From UBA1801 sp035353395 (GTDB taxonomy: Bacteria; Acidobacteriota; Holophagae; Holophagales; Holophagaceae), in contig DAOPZL010000030.1 of assembly GCA_035353395.1 (NCBI GenBank), positions 1 to 34,389 on the forward strand: a DNA stretch of 34,389 bases, given 5' to 3'. The notes under the pieces are model-generated. The model was given only the letters and a program-made list of their open reading frames with translations, did no database searches and was not told the DNA's origin. Shown here piece by piece: positions 1 to 9,575 of this stretch (positions are counted from its first letter, which is position 1; every line of letters begins with the position of its first letter). Made by a program: the position numbers and the translations under genes.

Positions 1-1523
<1,523 letters not shown>

Positions 1524-1549
1524 GTTCCATCGCCAAGTCCGCCCAGGGA

Positions 1550-1600
1550 ACGCCGCGCCCGCCAGGAGGCTTGGGGGGCGCGGCGTGTCTTCATGTCTCG
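1550..1600 (+). terminator. Hairpin terminator between dnaK and dnaJ
   Basis: An 11-bp perfect inverted repeat (1550-1560 with 1576-1586, arms acgccgcgccc and gggcgcggcgt) encloses a 15-nt loop 26 bp after the dnaK stop. The sequence after the stem is only mildly T-rich (gtcttcatgtctc), so termination may be partial and could set the dnaK to dnaJ expression ratio. Confidence 0.55.
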
Positions 1601-1653
1601 AGGGTGTTGTTTTCTTTGCTGGAAATCTGAGTCGAATGCGCTAAAGTGCTGCC

Positions 1654-2739
1654 ATGGCCGCTCCCGACTACTACAAGCTCCTGGGATTGCCCCGGAACGC
1701 CTCGGAGGAGGACATCAAGAAGGCGTACCGGAAGCTGGCCCGGAAACTCCATCCGGACCTGAACCCCGGCAACAAGGAGGCCGAGGCCCGCTTCAAGGAG
1801 GTGAGCGAGGCCTACGAGATCCTTTCGGATCCCGACAAGCGCCGCAACTACGACCAGTTCGGGGACCCCAACGGGCCGTCCTTCCAGGCCGGTCCCCAGG
1901 GCGAAGGGCACGGCTTCGATTTCGGCGGGTTCAACTTCGGCGGGGGAGGCTTCGAGGACATCTTCCAGGGTTTCGGCGGGGGGCGCGCCCGGGCCCGCCG
2001 GCCTGGCCCGAAGCCCGGCGAGGACCTCCAGCACCTGGTGCGGATCAGCTTCAAGGACGCCTTCCTGGGCACCAGGCTGCCCCTCAACATCACCCACACC
2101 GAGACCTGCAGGGCCTGCCTCGGGACCGGAGAGGTGCCGGGCGCCGCGAAGACGTCCTGCCCCGCCTGCGGCGGGAGGGGCTTCCAGGAACATGGGTTCG
2201 GGTTCCTCAAGTCTAAGTACGAGTGCGACGAGTGCGGGGGTTCAGGCAAGAAGGCCCCCAGCTGTCCCGCCTGCCAGGGACGGGGCCGGAACCCGAAGCG
2301 GGAGACCCTCACCATCGCCATCCCCCCCGGGGTCGAGGACGGGACCCGGCTGCGCGTCGCGGGCAAGGGCGAGGCCGGCCGCCGGGGCGGCGGTCCGGGC
2401 GACCTCTACCTCCAGATCCAGGTGGAGCCGGATCCCCGGTTCGAGCGGCGGGGCGCCAATCTCTACCTGAAGCTGCCCATCAGCTTCACGGAGGCCGCCC
2501 TGGGCGCCAAGGTGGAGATCCCCACCCCGGAAGGGCACACCACGATCAAGATCCCGCCCGGGAGCCAGAGCGGCTCCAAGCTCCGCCTGAAGGCGCAGGG
2601 CATGCCCGTGCCGCGTTCGGACCAGCGGGGGGACCTCTTCGCGGAGATCCAGGTCGTCACGCCCCTGATCCAGGACGAACGGAGCAAGGAACTCCTGCGG
2701 GAGCTGGCCGATCTCAACGACGGCAGCATCCGCCGATGA
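1654..2739 (+). CDS. dnaJ: Chaperone protein DnaJ (Hsp40)
   Basis: Co-chaperone that delivers substrates to DnaK and stimulates its ATPase. It is 361 residues, typical of full-length type I DnaJ. Seen: a J domain at the N terminus with the essential HPD at residues 33-35; a Gly/Phe-rich linker about 78-110; four CxxCxGxG zinc repeats with cysteines at 152/155, 169/172, 191/194 and 204/207, which bind two zinc ions; and two C-terminal beta domains with a GVEDGTRLRVAGKGEAG stretch. The ATG at 1654 puts the J domain at the usual distance from the start; no strong Shine-Dalgarno is visible. It lies 130 bp after dnaK, behind a hairpin, and 95 bp before the HspR-like gene. Confidence 0.97.
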   Translation: MAAPDYYKLLGLPRNASEEDIKKAYRKLARKLHPDLNPGNKEAEARFKEVSEAYEILSDPDKRRNYDQFGDPNGPSFQAGPQGEGHGFDFGGFNFGGGGFEDIFQGFGGGRARARRPGPKPGEDLQHLVRISFKDAFLGTRLPLNITHTETCRACLGTGEVPGAAKTSCPACGGRGFQEHGFGFLKSKYECDECGGSGKKAPSCPACQGRGRNPKRETLTIAIPPGVEDGTRLRVAGKGEAGRRGGGPGDLYLQIQVEPDPRFERRGANLYLKLPISFTEAALGAKVEIPTPEGHTTIKIPPGSQSGSKLRLKAQGMPVPRSDQRGDLFAEIQVVTPLIQDERSKELLRELADLNDGSIRR

Positions 2740-2834
2740 ACCCACCAGCGAGACACGGAGCGCGTGGAGACATGAACACCGGGAAGAAGAAAAGCCAAGC
2801 TCTTGTCCGTGACGGATTTCCAGGGAGGTAGGCC

Positions 2835-3227
2835 ATGCGGCGGGACCCCAAGGCTGGCTGCTACATGATCGGCGTCGTGGCCGCCCGGTACGAGATCCAT
2901 CCCCAGACCCTGCGCCTCTACGAGCGGGAGGGCCTCCTCCTGCCCTCGCGCACGGAGGGCAAGACCCGCCTCTACAGCGAGGAGGACATCGAGCGCCTGG
3001 AGTTCATCCTGAACCTCACCCGGGACCTGGGGGTGAATCTTGCCGGGGTGGAGGTCGTCCTGAACCTGCGTGACCAGATGCAGAGGATGCAGGAGGAGAC
3101 CCGTCGGCTCCTGGAATCCTACGAGGACAAGATGCGGGCGGCGGGCCTCGAGCCGGAGCCCGCCAGGGAGGCGGTCAATCCCACGGGGCTGGTGAAAATT
3201 TCCCATCAGGGACTCCGGAAGCGGTAA
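2835..3227 (+). CDS. hspR: MerR-family transcriptional regulator, HspR-like heat-shock repressor
   Basis: A 130-residue protein with an N-terminal MerR winged helix: YMIGVVAARYEIHPQTLRLYEREGL is the HspR-type recognition region, followed by TRLYSEEDIERLEFI, then a helix (VNLAGVEVVLNLRDQMQRM) that would form the dimer coiled coil. HspR proteins repress dnaK operons and are titrated by DnaK; the position directly after dnaK and dnaJ fits. A good Shine-Dalgarno (agggaggta, 2822-2830) precedes ATG 2835. No effector-binding domain follows, also as in HspR. I saw no clear HAIR operator (CTTGAGT-N7-ACTCAAG) in the 95 bp upstream; if it exists it is probably before dnaK, outside the window. The family is secure; the HspR role is inferred from motif plus context. 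Confidence 0.85.
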   Translation: MRRDPKAGCYMIGVVAARYEIHPQTLRLYEREGLLLPSRTEGKTRLYSEEDIERLEFILNLTRDLGVNLAGVEVVLNLRDQMQRMQEETRRLLESYEDKMRAAGLEPEPAREAVNPTGLVKISHQGLRKR

Positions 3228-3228
3228 T

Positions 3229-3258
3229 TTCGTTCCAGCCCCCGGGCCTTGTTATCCT
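3229..3258 (+). promoter_or_regulatory. Possible promoter for the sigma factor gene
   Basis: A weak -35 like ttcgtt (3229-3234) and a -10 like tatcct (3253-3258) are separated by 18 bp, 24 bp before the GTG start. Sequence match only; the gene could equally be read through from the repressor gene. Confidence 0.25.
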
Positions 3259-3282
3259 GTCCTCCCAGCCGGTTGGTGACGC

Positions 3283-4149
3283 GTGCCCCAACGCCATCTT
3301 GAAGAGCGTTCGCTCGACAAATACTTCGATTCCATCCGCGGCCTGCCTTTGCTGACGGCGGAGCAGGAACGGCTCTACGGCCGGATGTGGCAGAAGGACC
3401 GCAACCCGGAGGGCCTCCGGATGCTGGTGGAGGGCAACCTGCGCTTCGTCGTGAAGGAGGCGCGCAAGTTCCAGGGCATGGGCCTGGACCTGCTCGACCT
3501 CATCAGCGAGGGGAACCTCGGCCTCATCGAGGCGGCCAAGCGCTTCGACCCCGAGCGCGAGAACAAGTTCCTGACCTACGCGTCCTGGTGGGTCCGGCAG
3601 GCGATCTTCCACGCCCTCGCCGAACACGGCAGCAAGATCCGCCTGCCCCAGAAGGTGGCGGGACACCTGGTCCAGCTGAACCGCCTGATGCACCGGCTCA
3701 GCCAGGAACTGGGCCGTCCGCCCTCCGTGCAGGAACTCGTGGCCGCCAATCCCGTCTTCACGGCCGAGGAGGTGGAGCGCCTGCAGCTGCTGCAGCAGAC
3801 GACGACGACGGTGTCCACCGAGCAGGGGATGGGCGAATCCGACCTCACCCTGGGGGACAGCCTGGAGCAGTCCATCGAGCCTTCCGCCATGGAGACCATG
3901 GACCAGGAGTCCTTCCTGGACCAGGTGCGCCTGAGCCTGGAGATGCTGAACGCCAAGGAGCGGACGATCATCACGCTCCATTTCGGCCTGAACGGCCACG
4001 AGCCGGTGACCCTCGAGCGGATCGGCCAGACCTTCACTCCGCCCATCAGCCGGGAGCGCGTGCGCCAGATCGAGGAGCGGGCCTTCATGAAGATCCGGGA
4101 ACGGCGCCGGGTGCTGCTGGGGCAGTTCCTCAAGGGGGATCGGCAATGA
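3283..4149 (+). CDS. RNA polymerase sigma factor, sigma-70 family (RpoD/RpoS-like, no region 1.1)
   Basis: A 288-residue sigma factor that would direct RNA polymerase to a promoter class. Seen: region 1.2 (LDKYFDSIRGLPLLTAEQE); region 2 with NLRFVVKEARKF, DLISEGNLGLIEAAKRFDP and the -10 reading motif FLTYASWWVRQAI; region 3 (LPQKVAGHLVQLNRLMHRL, ELGRPPSVQEL); region 4.2 helix-turn-helix (TLERIGQTF..ISRERVRQIEERAF). Regions 2.4 and 4.2 resemble housekeeping-type sigmas more than classical RpoH, and region 1.1 is absent, which suggests a group 2 or alternative factor. The frame opens with GTG 3283. It follows dnaK-dnaJ-hspR and precedes a DnaC-like gene by 22 bp. A stress role is inferred from location only. 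Confidence 0.88.
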   Translation: MPQRHLEERSLDKYFDSIRGLPLLTAEQERLYGRMWQKDRNPEGLRMLVEGNLRFVVKEARKFQGMGLDLLDLISEGNLGLIEAAKRFDPERENKFLTYASWWVRQAIFHALAEHGSKIRLPQKVAGHLVQLNRLMHRLSQELGRPPSVQELVAANPVFTAEEVERLQLLQQTTTTVSTEQGMGESDLTLGDSLEQSIEPSAMETMDQESFLDQVRLSLEMLNAKERTIITLHFGLNGHEPVTLERIGQTFTPPISRERVRQIEERAFMKIRERRRVLLGQFLKGDRQ

Positions 4150-4171
4150 GGGCTGGCCCGGGGGGCGAGGC

Positions 4172-5077
4172 GTGACGCGCGGCAGGCCGGACTGCCCCAA
4201 GTGCGGGGGACGAGGCGTCATCCTGGACGCGGATCCGCTCGCCCCGGCCAGGGTCTGCTCCTGCACCGCCGCGGCGGTGGCCGACGGCGCCGTGCTCGGG
4301 ATCCCGCCGCGCTATCGCCAGTGCAGCTTCGAGCTCTTCTGGGACTGGTGGAAGATCCAGCACCCCCGCGAAGCCGTCCTCAAGACCCTGGCGGACGCCC
4401 AGGAGCTGCTGGACCATCCCGAGGTGACCGGGCTGGCCGACAACCTGGAGGTGCGCTCCAAGCTCGAGCTGGTCCTCCACAAGTGCGGGGCCAGATCCGG
4501 GGCGGGCGAAACCTCCTGGAAGGACCTGAAGCCCGCCCAGGAGCCCATGGGCTACCGGACGCTCCTGAACTGGGCCAGGCACGGCCGCGACTCCGTGGAT
4601 CTCTGGTGGATCGACGGCCCCGCCGGCAGCGGCCGCAGCTCGCTGGCCGCCGCCGCCCTGAAGGCGTGGACCGAGCGCACCGGGGAGCCGGGCCTCTTCG
4701 TGTCCGTGCGCACCTTCAGCCAGGAACTGAAGGACACCTACTACGACTCCAGGAGCTTCCAGAACACGGACTTCCTGAGCGAGCGCGACCGCATGGCTCC
4801 CCTGCAGAAGGCACCCTGCCTGGTGCTGGACGACCTGGACCGCCTGGACACCGACATCCGCGTCGTCCGGAGCGTCGCCCAGCTGCTGGACCAGCGCTAC
4901 GCCGAGGAGAAGCCCACGGTCCTGACGGCCTCCCGCTGGGCCGGGACGCTCCAGTCGATGGAGAACTACGCCTTCGCGAGGCTGGATGATCCGAGCCTCC
5001 TGCACCGCCTGGCCCAGTCCTTCCGCGTCCAGCTCAAGCCGCTCCTGGAACGGCTGATGGAAAGTGGCCGTGGATAG
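4172..5077 (+). CDS. DnaC/DnaI-like AAA+ ATPase (helicase-loader type) with atypical Walker A
   Basis: A 301-residue protein. The N terminus has a small zinc-knuckle-like motif, C8-P-K-C11 and C29-S-C31, as in DnaI/DnaC loaders. A middle linker is followed by an AAA+ core: Walker A GPAGSGRSS at 149-157, in which the usual lysine is arginine (R155); Walker B LVLDDLD at 217-223; then a sensor-1-like stretch TVLTASRW at about 250. Helicase loaders use ATP to place the replicative helicase on DNA. The start is GTG 4172, preceded by gggggcgagg. It is sandwiched between the sigma gene (22 bp upstream) and the MMPL gene, whose ATG is 3 bp after this stop. The Lys-to-Arg change could weaken ATP hydrolysis. 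The loader role is inferred; IstB-like proteins are the alternative. Confidence 0.7.
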   Translation: MTRGRPDCPKCGGRGVILDADPLAPARVCSCTAAAVADGAVLGIPPRYRQCSFELFWDWWKIQHPREAVLKTLADAQELLDHPEVTGLADNLEVRSKLELVLHKCGARSGAGETSWKDLKPAQEPMGYRTLLNWARHGRDSVDLWWIDGPAGSGRSSLAAAALKAWTERTGEPGLFVSVRTFSQELKDTYYDSRSFQNTDFLSERDRMAPLQKAPCLVLDDLDRLDTDIRVVRSVAQLLDQRYAEEKPTVLTASRWAGTLQSMENYAFARLDDPSLLHRLAQSFRVQLKPLLERLMESGRG

Positions 5078-5080
5078 GAC

Positions 5081-7654
5081 ATGAAGCGGATCCTCCGGGC
5101 CCTCGTGCACCTGCACCTCAAGCGTTCCGCGGGGCTCTGGATCGCGCTGGCCGGGATCACGCTGCTGCTGGGCTGGGGCGTATCCAGGGTGGAACGGCGC
5201 CTGGACCTCATGAGCCTCCTGCCCACGGACCACCCCGTGGTCCGGGCCAGCCTCGAGGCCGGCGTAGGGAAGCAGGAGCTGCTCTGGCTGGCCGCCGAAG
5301 GAACCCAGGGCGACCTGGAGGCCCGGGACGCCTGGGCAGAGGGCCTGGTGGAGCGGCTGCTGGACCAGGACGGCGTCCCCCTCAACGGGCTGAGCGGCGA
5401 GGGGCGCCTCTCGGAGCCCAGGCCGGTCCCCGAGCCCAAGGGCGTCTCCCTGTGGCCCGCGCTGCTCGCGGCGGGGAGCTTCCTGGACGGGGACGCGGCG
5501 GCCGCGCGCCTGGTCACGGGGCAGCTCTACGTCCTGGCCCCGATGCTCCTGGGCGACAGGCTGAAACCCCTGACGGACCTGAAGGAAGTGCGGGCCAGGC
5601 TGCACGGCACGGCCGCGGCCCTGGCCTCGCCCAATCCCGTCAAGGCGCGGTTCGCCAGGCTGGACCCGCTCCAGCTGCTGACCCTCTCGGAGCAGTCCGA
5701 CGAGACCCTCCAGCACGCCGCCAGCGGCCTCCGGAACCTGCCCCTGAAACTCCGTACCGGCTACCTCGTCACCGCCGACGGCCGCTACGTGCTCGTTCCC
5801 CTGGTGCTCGACTTCCCGAGTTCCGACACCAGGGCCACGGCCCGCGTGATGACCTGGCTGGGCGGGGGGGCCGTGGGGCCTCTTCCGGCCCGTGCCTCCG
5901 CGGCCCAGGTCCGGCAAGCGCTCGCGCCGGCGGGCAAGCGGGCCTTCCCCCTCCAGATCACGGGGGCCCACGCCATCGCCTACTGGGAATCCCAGACCCT
6001 CACGCGGGAAGTGCTCCTGAGCCTAGGGTTGAGCTTCGTGCTCATCGGACTCGTCTACTGGATCGGCTTCCGGACCCTCGCGGGCTACGGGTTCGTGGTG
6101 ACGCCCCTGCTGCTGGGCATGCTGTGGGCCCTCGGCCTCGTGGGCTGGCTCCTGGGGCACCTGAACCTCATGGCTGCGGCCTTCGGGGCCGTGCTGCTGG
6201 GGGTCGGGGACGACGTGGGCATCCTGCTGTTCAGCCGCTACCGGGACGAGCGTCAGGCCGGCCACTCGAAGCCATGGGCGCTCCGGGCGGCCCTGCTCGG
6301 GACCGGGCCCGGGGTGGTGACGGCCGGCACCGCGACGGCCCTGGCGTTCCTCGCCTGCGTGGTCACGCCCTTCCCGGGGTTCCGGGACCTGGGGCTCACG
6401 GCGGGGTTGGGGCTCCTGGCCTGCATGATCTCCAGTTTCCTGGTGCTTCCCGCCCTCCTCATCGTCTTCGACCGGGGCAAGGGGACTTTCGCGCCCTGCG
6501 CCCAAGCGGGCCGGAACCCCGCCTCCACGGTCCGCGCCTGGAAGGTGGGGGTGTCCCTCGCCCTCCTCTTGGCGGGGGCCTGGGGCATCCGTCGCCTGAC
6601 CTGGGAGGAGGACCTGCGCCGGTTCCGCCAGAGCGGGAATCCCGCCCTCGCGCTGCAACAGGCCCTCGGGAAGGCCCTGGGCGCGGGCCTCCAGCCCCTG
6701 GCCATCCAGATCCCCATGGACGATCCCGAGCGCCTGCCCCAGCAGTGGAACCGGATCGTGGCGCCCCTCAGGCGGGAAGGGCTGCCCCTGCCGGTCTGGC
6801 GGGAAGGCAAGCCCGAGCTGAAGCGCATCCTGGGATCCGAGACGTGGTTCCGCGAGGTCCTGGACATCGCCGCCCAGGAGGGGCTGGATCCCGTGGCCCT
6901 GGAACTCCCGCTCTCCGGGATGCAGGAGAGCCTCAACGATCCGGGGGCAGTCCCCCGCTCGCTGCAGGACCTCTTCCCGGAAGTGAAGGTGCCTCTGGAA
7001 CGGTCCTCGTCCTGGTCCCCCTTCTCCTGGCTCAAGCGGTCCCGGCCGCCCGAGGAGCCGCCGCCGACCTTCCTGCTTCCCCTGAGGCTGCAGGAGGCCT
7101 CCCTGGACCGGGTGGAGGGGGAGGTCACCCGGGCCGGCGCCCGCCTGGTGGGGACCCGCCCGCTGTTCCGCGCGGTCAAGGCCGTGGCCAAGGATGCCCT
7201 GAAGGACGTGATCCTGCTGGCCTTCGGCGCCGTGGTGCTCGTGGTGGCGTTCTTCGGCCGGAGCTGGCGCTTCCTGCTGCTGTCCATGGTGCCGCTCGTC
7301 GCGAGCCAGGTGGGCGCGCTCGGGATCCTCGGGCTCAGCGGGGAACCCCTCACCTTCCTCTCCCTGGTGGCCATCCCCATCGCCCTGGGGGTGAGCATCG
7401 ACACGGCCATGAACCTGCTGCACCGCGCGCGCCTGGAACCTCACGCCGCCGCCCGCGTGGCGCGGGTGAACGCCGTCTGCGCGGGCACCACCCTGGCGGG
7501 CTTCGGCGGCCTGGTGTTCAGCGGCTACCGGGGGCTCCGGGGCCTCGGCCTGGCCGCGCTGGGCGGGGTGGCGCTGGCCCTCCTGGTGACCCAGTGGGTG
7601 CTGCCCTGGATGATCGAGCGGTGGCCGCTGCACGGGAGAGGGCGGAACGGCTGA
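5081..7654 (+). CDS. MMPL/RND-family transporter (predicted exporter)
   Basis: An 857-residue inner-membrane protein with the two-fold RND layout: TM1 near residues 15-34, a large periplasmic loop to about 300, a TM bundle about 310-465, another single TM near 485-500, a second periplasmic loop and a final TM bundle about 705-850. Signature stretches are GVGDDVGILLFSRYRDER in the first bundle and IPIALGVSIDTAMNLLHRAR in the second; the acidic residues in these helices are expected to carry protons. Family members move lipids, hopanoids or other hydrophobic molecules to the outer membrane. The start ATG is 3 bp after the AAA+ gene stop, so translation is probably coupled. The substrate cannot be told from sequence. 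Confidence 0.85.
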   Translation: MKRILRALVHLHLKRSAGLWIALAGITLLLGWGVSRVERRLDLMSLLPTDHPVVRASLEAGVGKQELLWLAAEGTQGDLEARDAWAEGLVERLLDQDGVPLNGLSGEGRLSEPRPVPEPKGVSLWPALLAAGSFLDGDAAAARLVTGQLYVLAPMLLGDRLKPLTDLKEVRARLHGTAAALASPNPVKARFARLDPLQLLTLSEQSDETLQHAASGLRNLPLKLRTGYLVTADGRYVLVPLVLDFPSSDTRATARVMTWLGGGAVGPLPARASAAQVRQALAPAGKRAFPLQITGAHAIAYWESQTLTREVLLSLGLSFVLIGLVYWIGFRTLAGYGFVVTPLLLGMLWALGLVGWLLGHLNLMAAAFGAVLLGVGDDVGILLFSRYRDERQAGHSKPWALRAALLGTGPGVVTAGTATALAFLACVVTPFPGFRDLGLTAGLGLLACMISSFLVLPALLIVFDRGKGTFAPCAQAGRNPASTVRAWKVGVSLALLLAGAWGIRRLTWEEDLRRFRQSGNPALALQQALGKALGAGLQPLAIQIPMDDPERLPQQWNRIVAPLRREGLPLPVWREGKPELKRILGSETWFREVLDIAAQEGLDPVALELPLSGMQESLNDPGAVPRSLQDLFPEVKVPLERSSSWSPFSWLKRSRPPEEPPPTFLLPLRLQEASLDRVEGEVTRAGARLVGTRPLFRAVKAVAKDALKDVILLAFGAVVLVVAFFGRSWRFLLLSMVPLVASQVGALGILGLSGEPLTFLSLVAIPIALGVSIDTAMNLLHRARLEPHAAARVARVNAVCAGTTLAGFGGLVFSGYRGLRGLGLAALGGVALALLVTQWVLPWMIERWPLHGRGRNG

Positions 7655-7676
7655 CGCGGATGCGCAGGAGTTGGAG

Positions 7677-8765
7677 ATGAATCCGGACATGGACCAGGCC
7701 TCCGGGATCGGCGCCATCATCCGCCGGCAAACGGCTTCGGGGCCGCTGCCCGCCGCCGAGGTCATGGCCCTGGCCCTGTACCATCCCGAGCACGGCTACT
7801 ACCGCCGGCCGGAAGGCCCCTGGGGCTTCGAGGGGAAGGACTACTACACGGCCCTGGACACCGGGCCGCTGCTGGGCGAGGCGCTCGCGGCGAGGCTGGA
7901 GTCCGCCTGGAACGTCCTGGGGCGGCCCCCGCTGTTCACGGTCCTGGAGCCGGGGGCCGGACGCGGATGGCTGGGGCGGGACCTGCTGGCGGCGGCCTCG
8001 GGTCCCTTCTCCAAGGCCCTGGTCTACGTCCACCGGGACGACAATCCGGCCGCCCGGGCGGCCGCGGCCTCGGCGCTGGCCCCCTTCCTCGCGGACGGCC
8101 GCGCCCGGTTCGTCTCGGAGCAGGAGCCGCTCCCGGTCTTCCAGGGGGCGGTGATCTCCAACGAGCTCTTCGATGCCCTTCCCGCCCAGCCGTGGCGCTG
8201 GGACGGAAGCCGGTGGCTCCGCGCGGTGCTGGCGGCGACGGGGCCGGAGTGGGTGCCGGGGGACGCCGGGGAGGCCGGGATCTGGTTCCAGACCCAGGCG
8301 GAGGGGGGGCTGCATCCCGGGGACGGGGCCGTCTGGTGCGACGACATGCCGGCCCTCGTGCGGGAGCTGTCGCGGGCCCTGGCCGCCGGGCTCTTCCTCG
8401 CCGTCGACTACGGCGACCAGGGGGCCCGGCTGGTGGCCAAGGGGGCGAATCTCCGGCGCTGCCGATCCCACATCGTGGACGGCGCCTGGTGGGAGGACCT
8501 GGGCGCCTGTGACATCACCGCGGACGTGGACTTCACGCGGCTGACCCGCCTGCTGGAGGCCGAGGGCTTCCACGAAGCCGCCCACCACGCCCTCAGCCGG
8601 TGGATCCGGGTCCACGCCCCCCTCTCCGAGTGGGAGGTCCAGTGGCAGGAGCTGCCCGAAAGGGACCGGGCAGCCCGCATGGAGAACCTCCTGCAGCTGA
8701 CCTTGCCGGGCATGATGGGGGAGCGCTTCCGGGTCCTGGAGGCCTGGAAGCCGCTACTTCCGTGA
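7677..8765 (+). CDS. SAM-dependent methyltransferase, MidA/NDUFAF7 family (COG1565)
   Basis: A 362-residue protein of the DUF185 family, whose mitochondrial member methylates an arginine of a complex I subunit. Seen: MALALYHPEHGYY near the N terminus, then YYTALDTGPLLGEALA, the SAM-binding glycine loop VLEPGAGRGWLGRDLL, VISNELFDALPAQ and FLAVDYGDQG, all family hallmarks in the usual order. Start choice: ATG 7677 lies 6 nt after caggag (7665-7670); a TTG two codons earlier is possible but badly placed for that site. The start is 22 bp after the MMPL stop. The substrate is unknown; no complex I gene is in the window. Confidence 0.85.
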   Translation: MNPDMDQASGIGAIIRRQTASGPLPAAEVMALALYHPEHGYYRRPEGPWGFEGKDYYTALDTGPLLGEALAARLESAWNVLGRPPLFTVLEPGAGRGWLGRDLLAAASGPFSKALVYVHRDDNPAARAAAASALAPFLADGRARFVSEQEPLPVFQGAVISNELFDALPAQPWRWDGSRWLRAVLAATGPEWVPGDAGEAGIWFQTQAEGGLHPGDGAVWCDDMPALVRELSRALAAGLFLAVDYGDQGARLVAKGANLRRCRSHIVDGAWWEDLGACDITADVDFTRLTRLLEAEGFHEAAHHALSRWIRVHAPLSEWEVQWQELPERDRAARMENLLQLTLPGMMGERFRVLEAWKPLLP

Positions 8766-8782
8766 GCGTCGGGGAATTCTCC

Positions 8783-8811
8783 TTGTGGTTCCGTGTTTTT
8801 TTTGGCATCCT
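8783..8811 (+). promoter_or_regulatory. Possible rplU promoter
   Basis: ttgtgg (8783-8788), a 17-bp T-rich spacer and catcct (8806-8811), with taatag just beyond. It would start transcription near 8818, giving a leader of about 68 nt. Pattern match only. Confidence 0.35.
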
Positions 8812-8823
8812 AATAGGCCTTGT

Positions 8824-8866
8824 CTTGGGCTCCCCAAGTGCGCCGATTCCTTGAGCGCCGCCCAAG
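8824..8866 (+). promoter_or_regulatory. rplU: rplU leader with two mutually exclusive pairings
   Basis: The segment cttgggc (8824-8830) can pair locally with cccaag at 8833-8838 (6 bp, 3-nt loop) or with gcccaag at 8860-8866 (7 bp). The two cannot form together. The second pairing ends just before the Shine-Dalgarno gagagg of rplU. L21 operons often have autoregulatory leaders; whether this is one is inference. Confidence 0.35.
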
Positions 8867-8885
8867 CCTCCCTAGAGAGGGTCCT

Positions 8886-9197
8886 ATGTACGCAGTGATT
8901 CAAACCGGTGGCAAGCAGTACCGCGTCGCGGAAGGCGATGTGGTCCGCGTGGAACTGCTGGAGAAGGAGCCCAAGCAGAGCGTGGTGTTCGACCGCGTAC
9001 TGCTGGTCGCCAAGGACAGTGACGTGAAGGTGGGCCAGCCCGTCGTCCAGGGCGCCACGGTGGAAGCCGAGGTCATCCGCAACGACCGCGCCAGGAAGGT
9101 GATCATCTTCAAGAAGAAGAAGACCAAGACCTACCAGCGGACTCAGGGACACCGCCAGGGGTTCACGGAAGTCCGCATCAAGGGCATCAGGGCCTAG
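8886..9197 (+). CDS. rplU: 50S ribosomal protein L21
   Basis: 103 residues, the usual length. MYAVIQTGGKQYRVAEGDVVRVE at the N terminus and the C-terminal KKKKTKTYQRTQGHRQGFTEVRIKGI are characteristic 23S rRNA-contacting parts. The start is ATG 8886 behind agagagg; the open frame runs further upstream but that part has no L21 similarity. It is followed after 32 bp by rpmA, the conserved pair. Confidence 0.97.
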   Translation: MYAVIQTGGKQYRVAEGDVVRVELLEKEPKQSVVFDRVLLVAKDSDVKVGQPVVQGATVEAEVIRNDRARKVIIFKKKKTKTYQRTQGHRQGFTEVRIKGIRA

Positions 9198-9229
9198 GGC
9201 CGCATTCCGAGATACAGAGAGGTTTCGTC

Positions 9230-9490
9230 ATGGCTCATAAAAAAGGTGTAGGTTCCAGTCGCAACGGCCGCGATTCCAATGCGCAGCGGCTCGGCGTGAA
9301 GGCTTTCGGCGGCATGGTCGTCACCGGCGGCTCCATCCTCGTCCGTCAGCGCGGCACCAAGTTCAAGATGGGCGTGAACGTGGGCATGGGCACCGACCAC
9401 ACCCTGTTCGCCAAGGTGGATGGCCGCGTGCGGTTCCAGGACAAGGGACAGTACGGCCGCTTCATCCACATCGACCCCGTCGAGGAATAG
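9230..9490 (+). CDS. rpmA: 50S ribosomal protein L27
   Basis: 86 residues, starting MAHKKGVGSSRNGRDSNAQRLGVKAFGG, the conserved flexible N terminus that reaches toward the peptidyl-transferase centre. No Firmicutes-type cleavable leader is present. The body GSILVRQRGTKFKMGVNVGMGTDHTLFA is typical. A Shine-Dalgarno agagagg (9216-9222) precedes the ATG. It forms an operon with rplU and is followed by a strong terminator. Confidence 0.97.
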   Translation: MAHKKGVGSSRNGRDSNAQRLGVKAFGGMVVTGGSILVRQRGTKFKMGVNVGMGTDHTLFAKVDGRVRFQDKGQYGRFIHIDPVEE

Positions 9491-9506
9491 CGGATTCCTG
9501 AACGTC

Positions 9507-9549
9507 AAGGAGCGCGCACGGCCACAGGCTGGCGCGCTCCTTCTTTTTC
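9507..9549 (+). terminator. Rho-independent terminator after rpmA
   Basis: An 11-bp perfect stem (aaggagcgcgc 9507-9517, gcgcgctcctt 9532-9542) with a 14-nt loop, followed by ttcttttt. It is the best canonical terminator in the window. It ends only about 27 bp before the obgE start. Confidence 0.85.
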
Positions 9550-9575
9550 ACCAGGCCTGGATCTTCCCGGACATC

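Noticed and set aside
2772..2831. 19-codon ORF (MNTGKKKSQALVRDGFPGR) between dnaJ and the HspR-like gene
   Set aside because: No ribosome-binding site of note, overlaps the repressor's Shine-Dalgarno, and no sign of conservation can be judged; a leader peptide role is speculative.
4130..5971. 613-codon reverse-strand ORF opposite the AAA+ and MMPL genes
   Set aside because: Composition (Gln, Gly, Arg, Pro, His rich) and lack of domains mark it as an antisense shadow; both plus-strand genes have clear family motifs.
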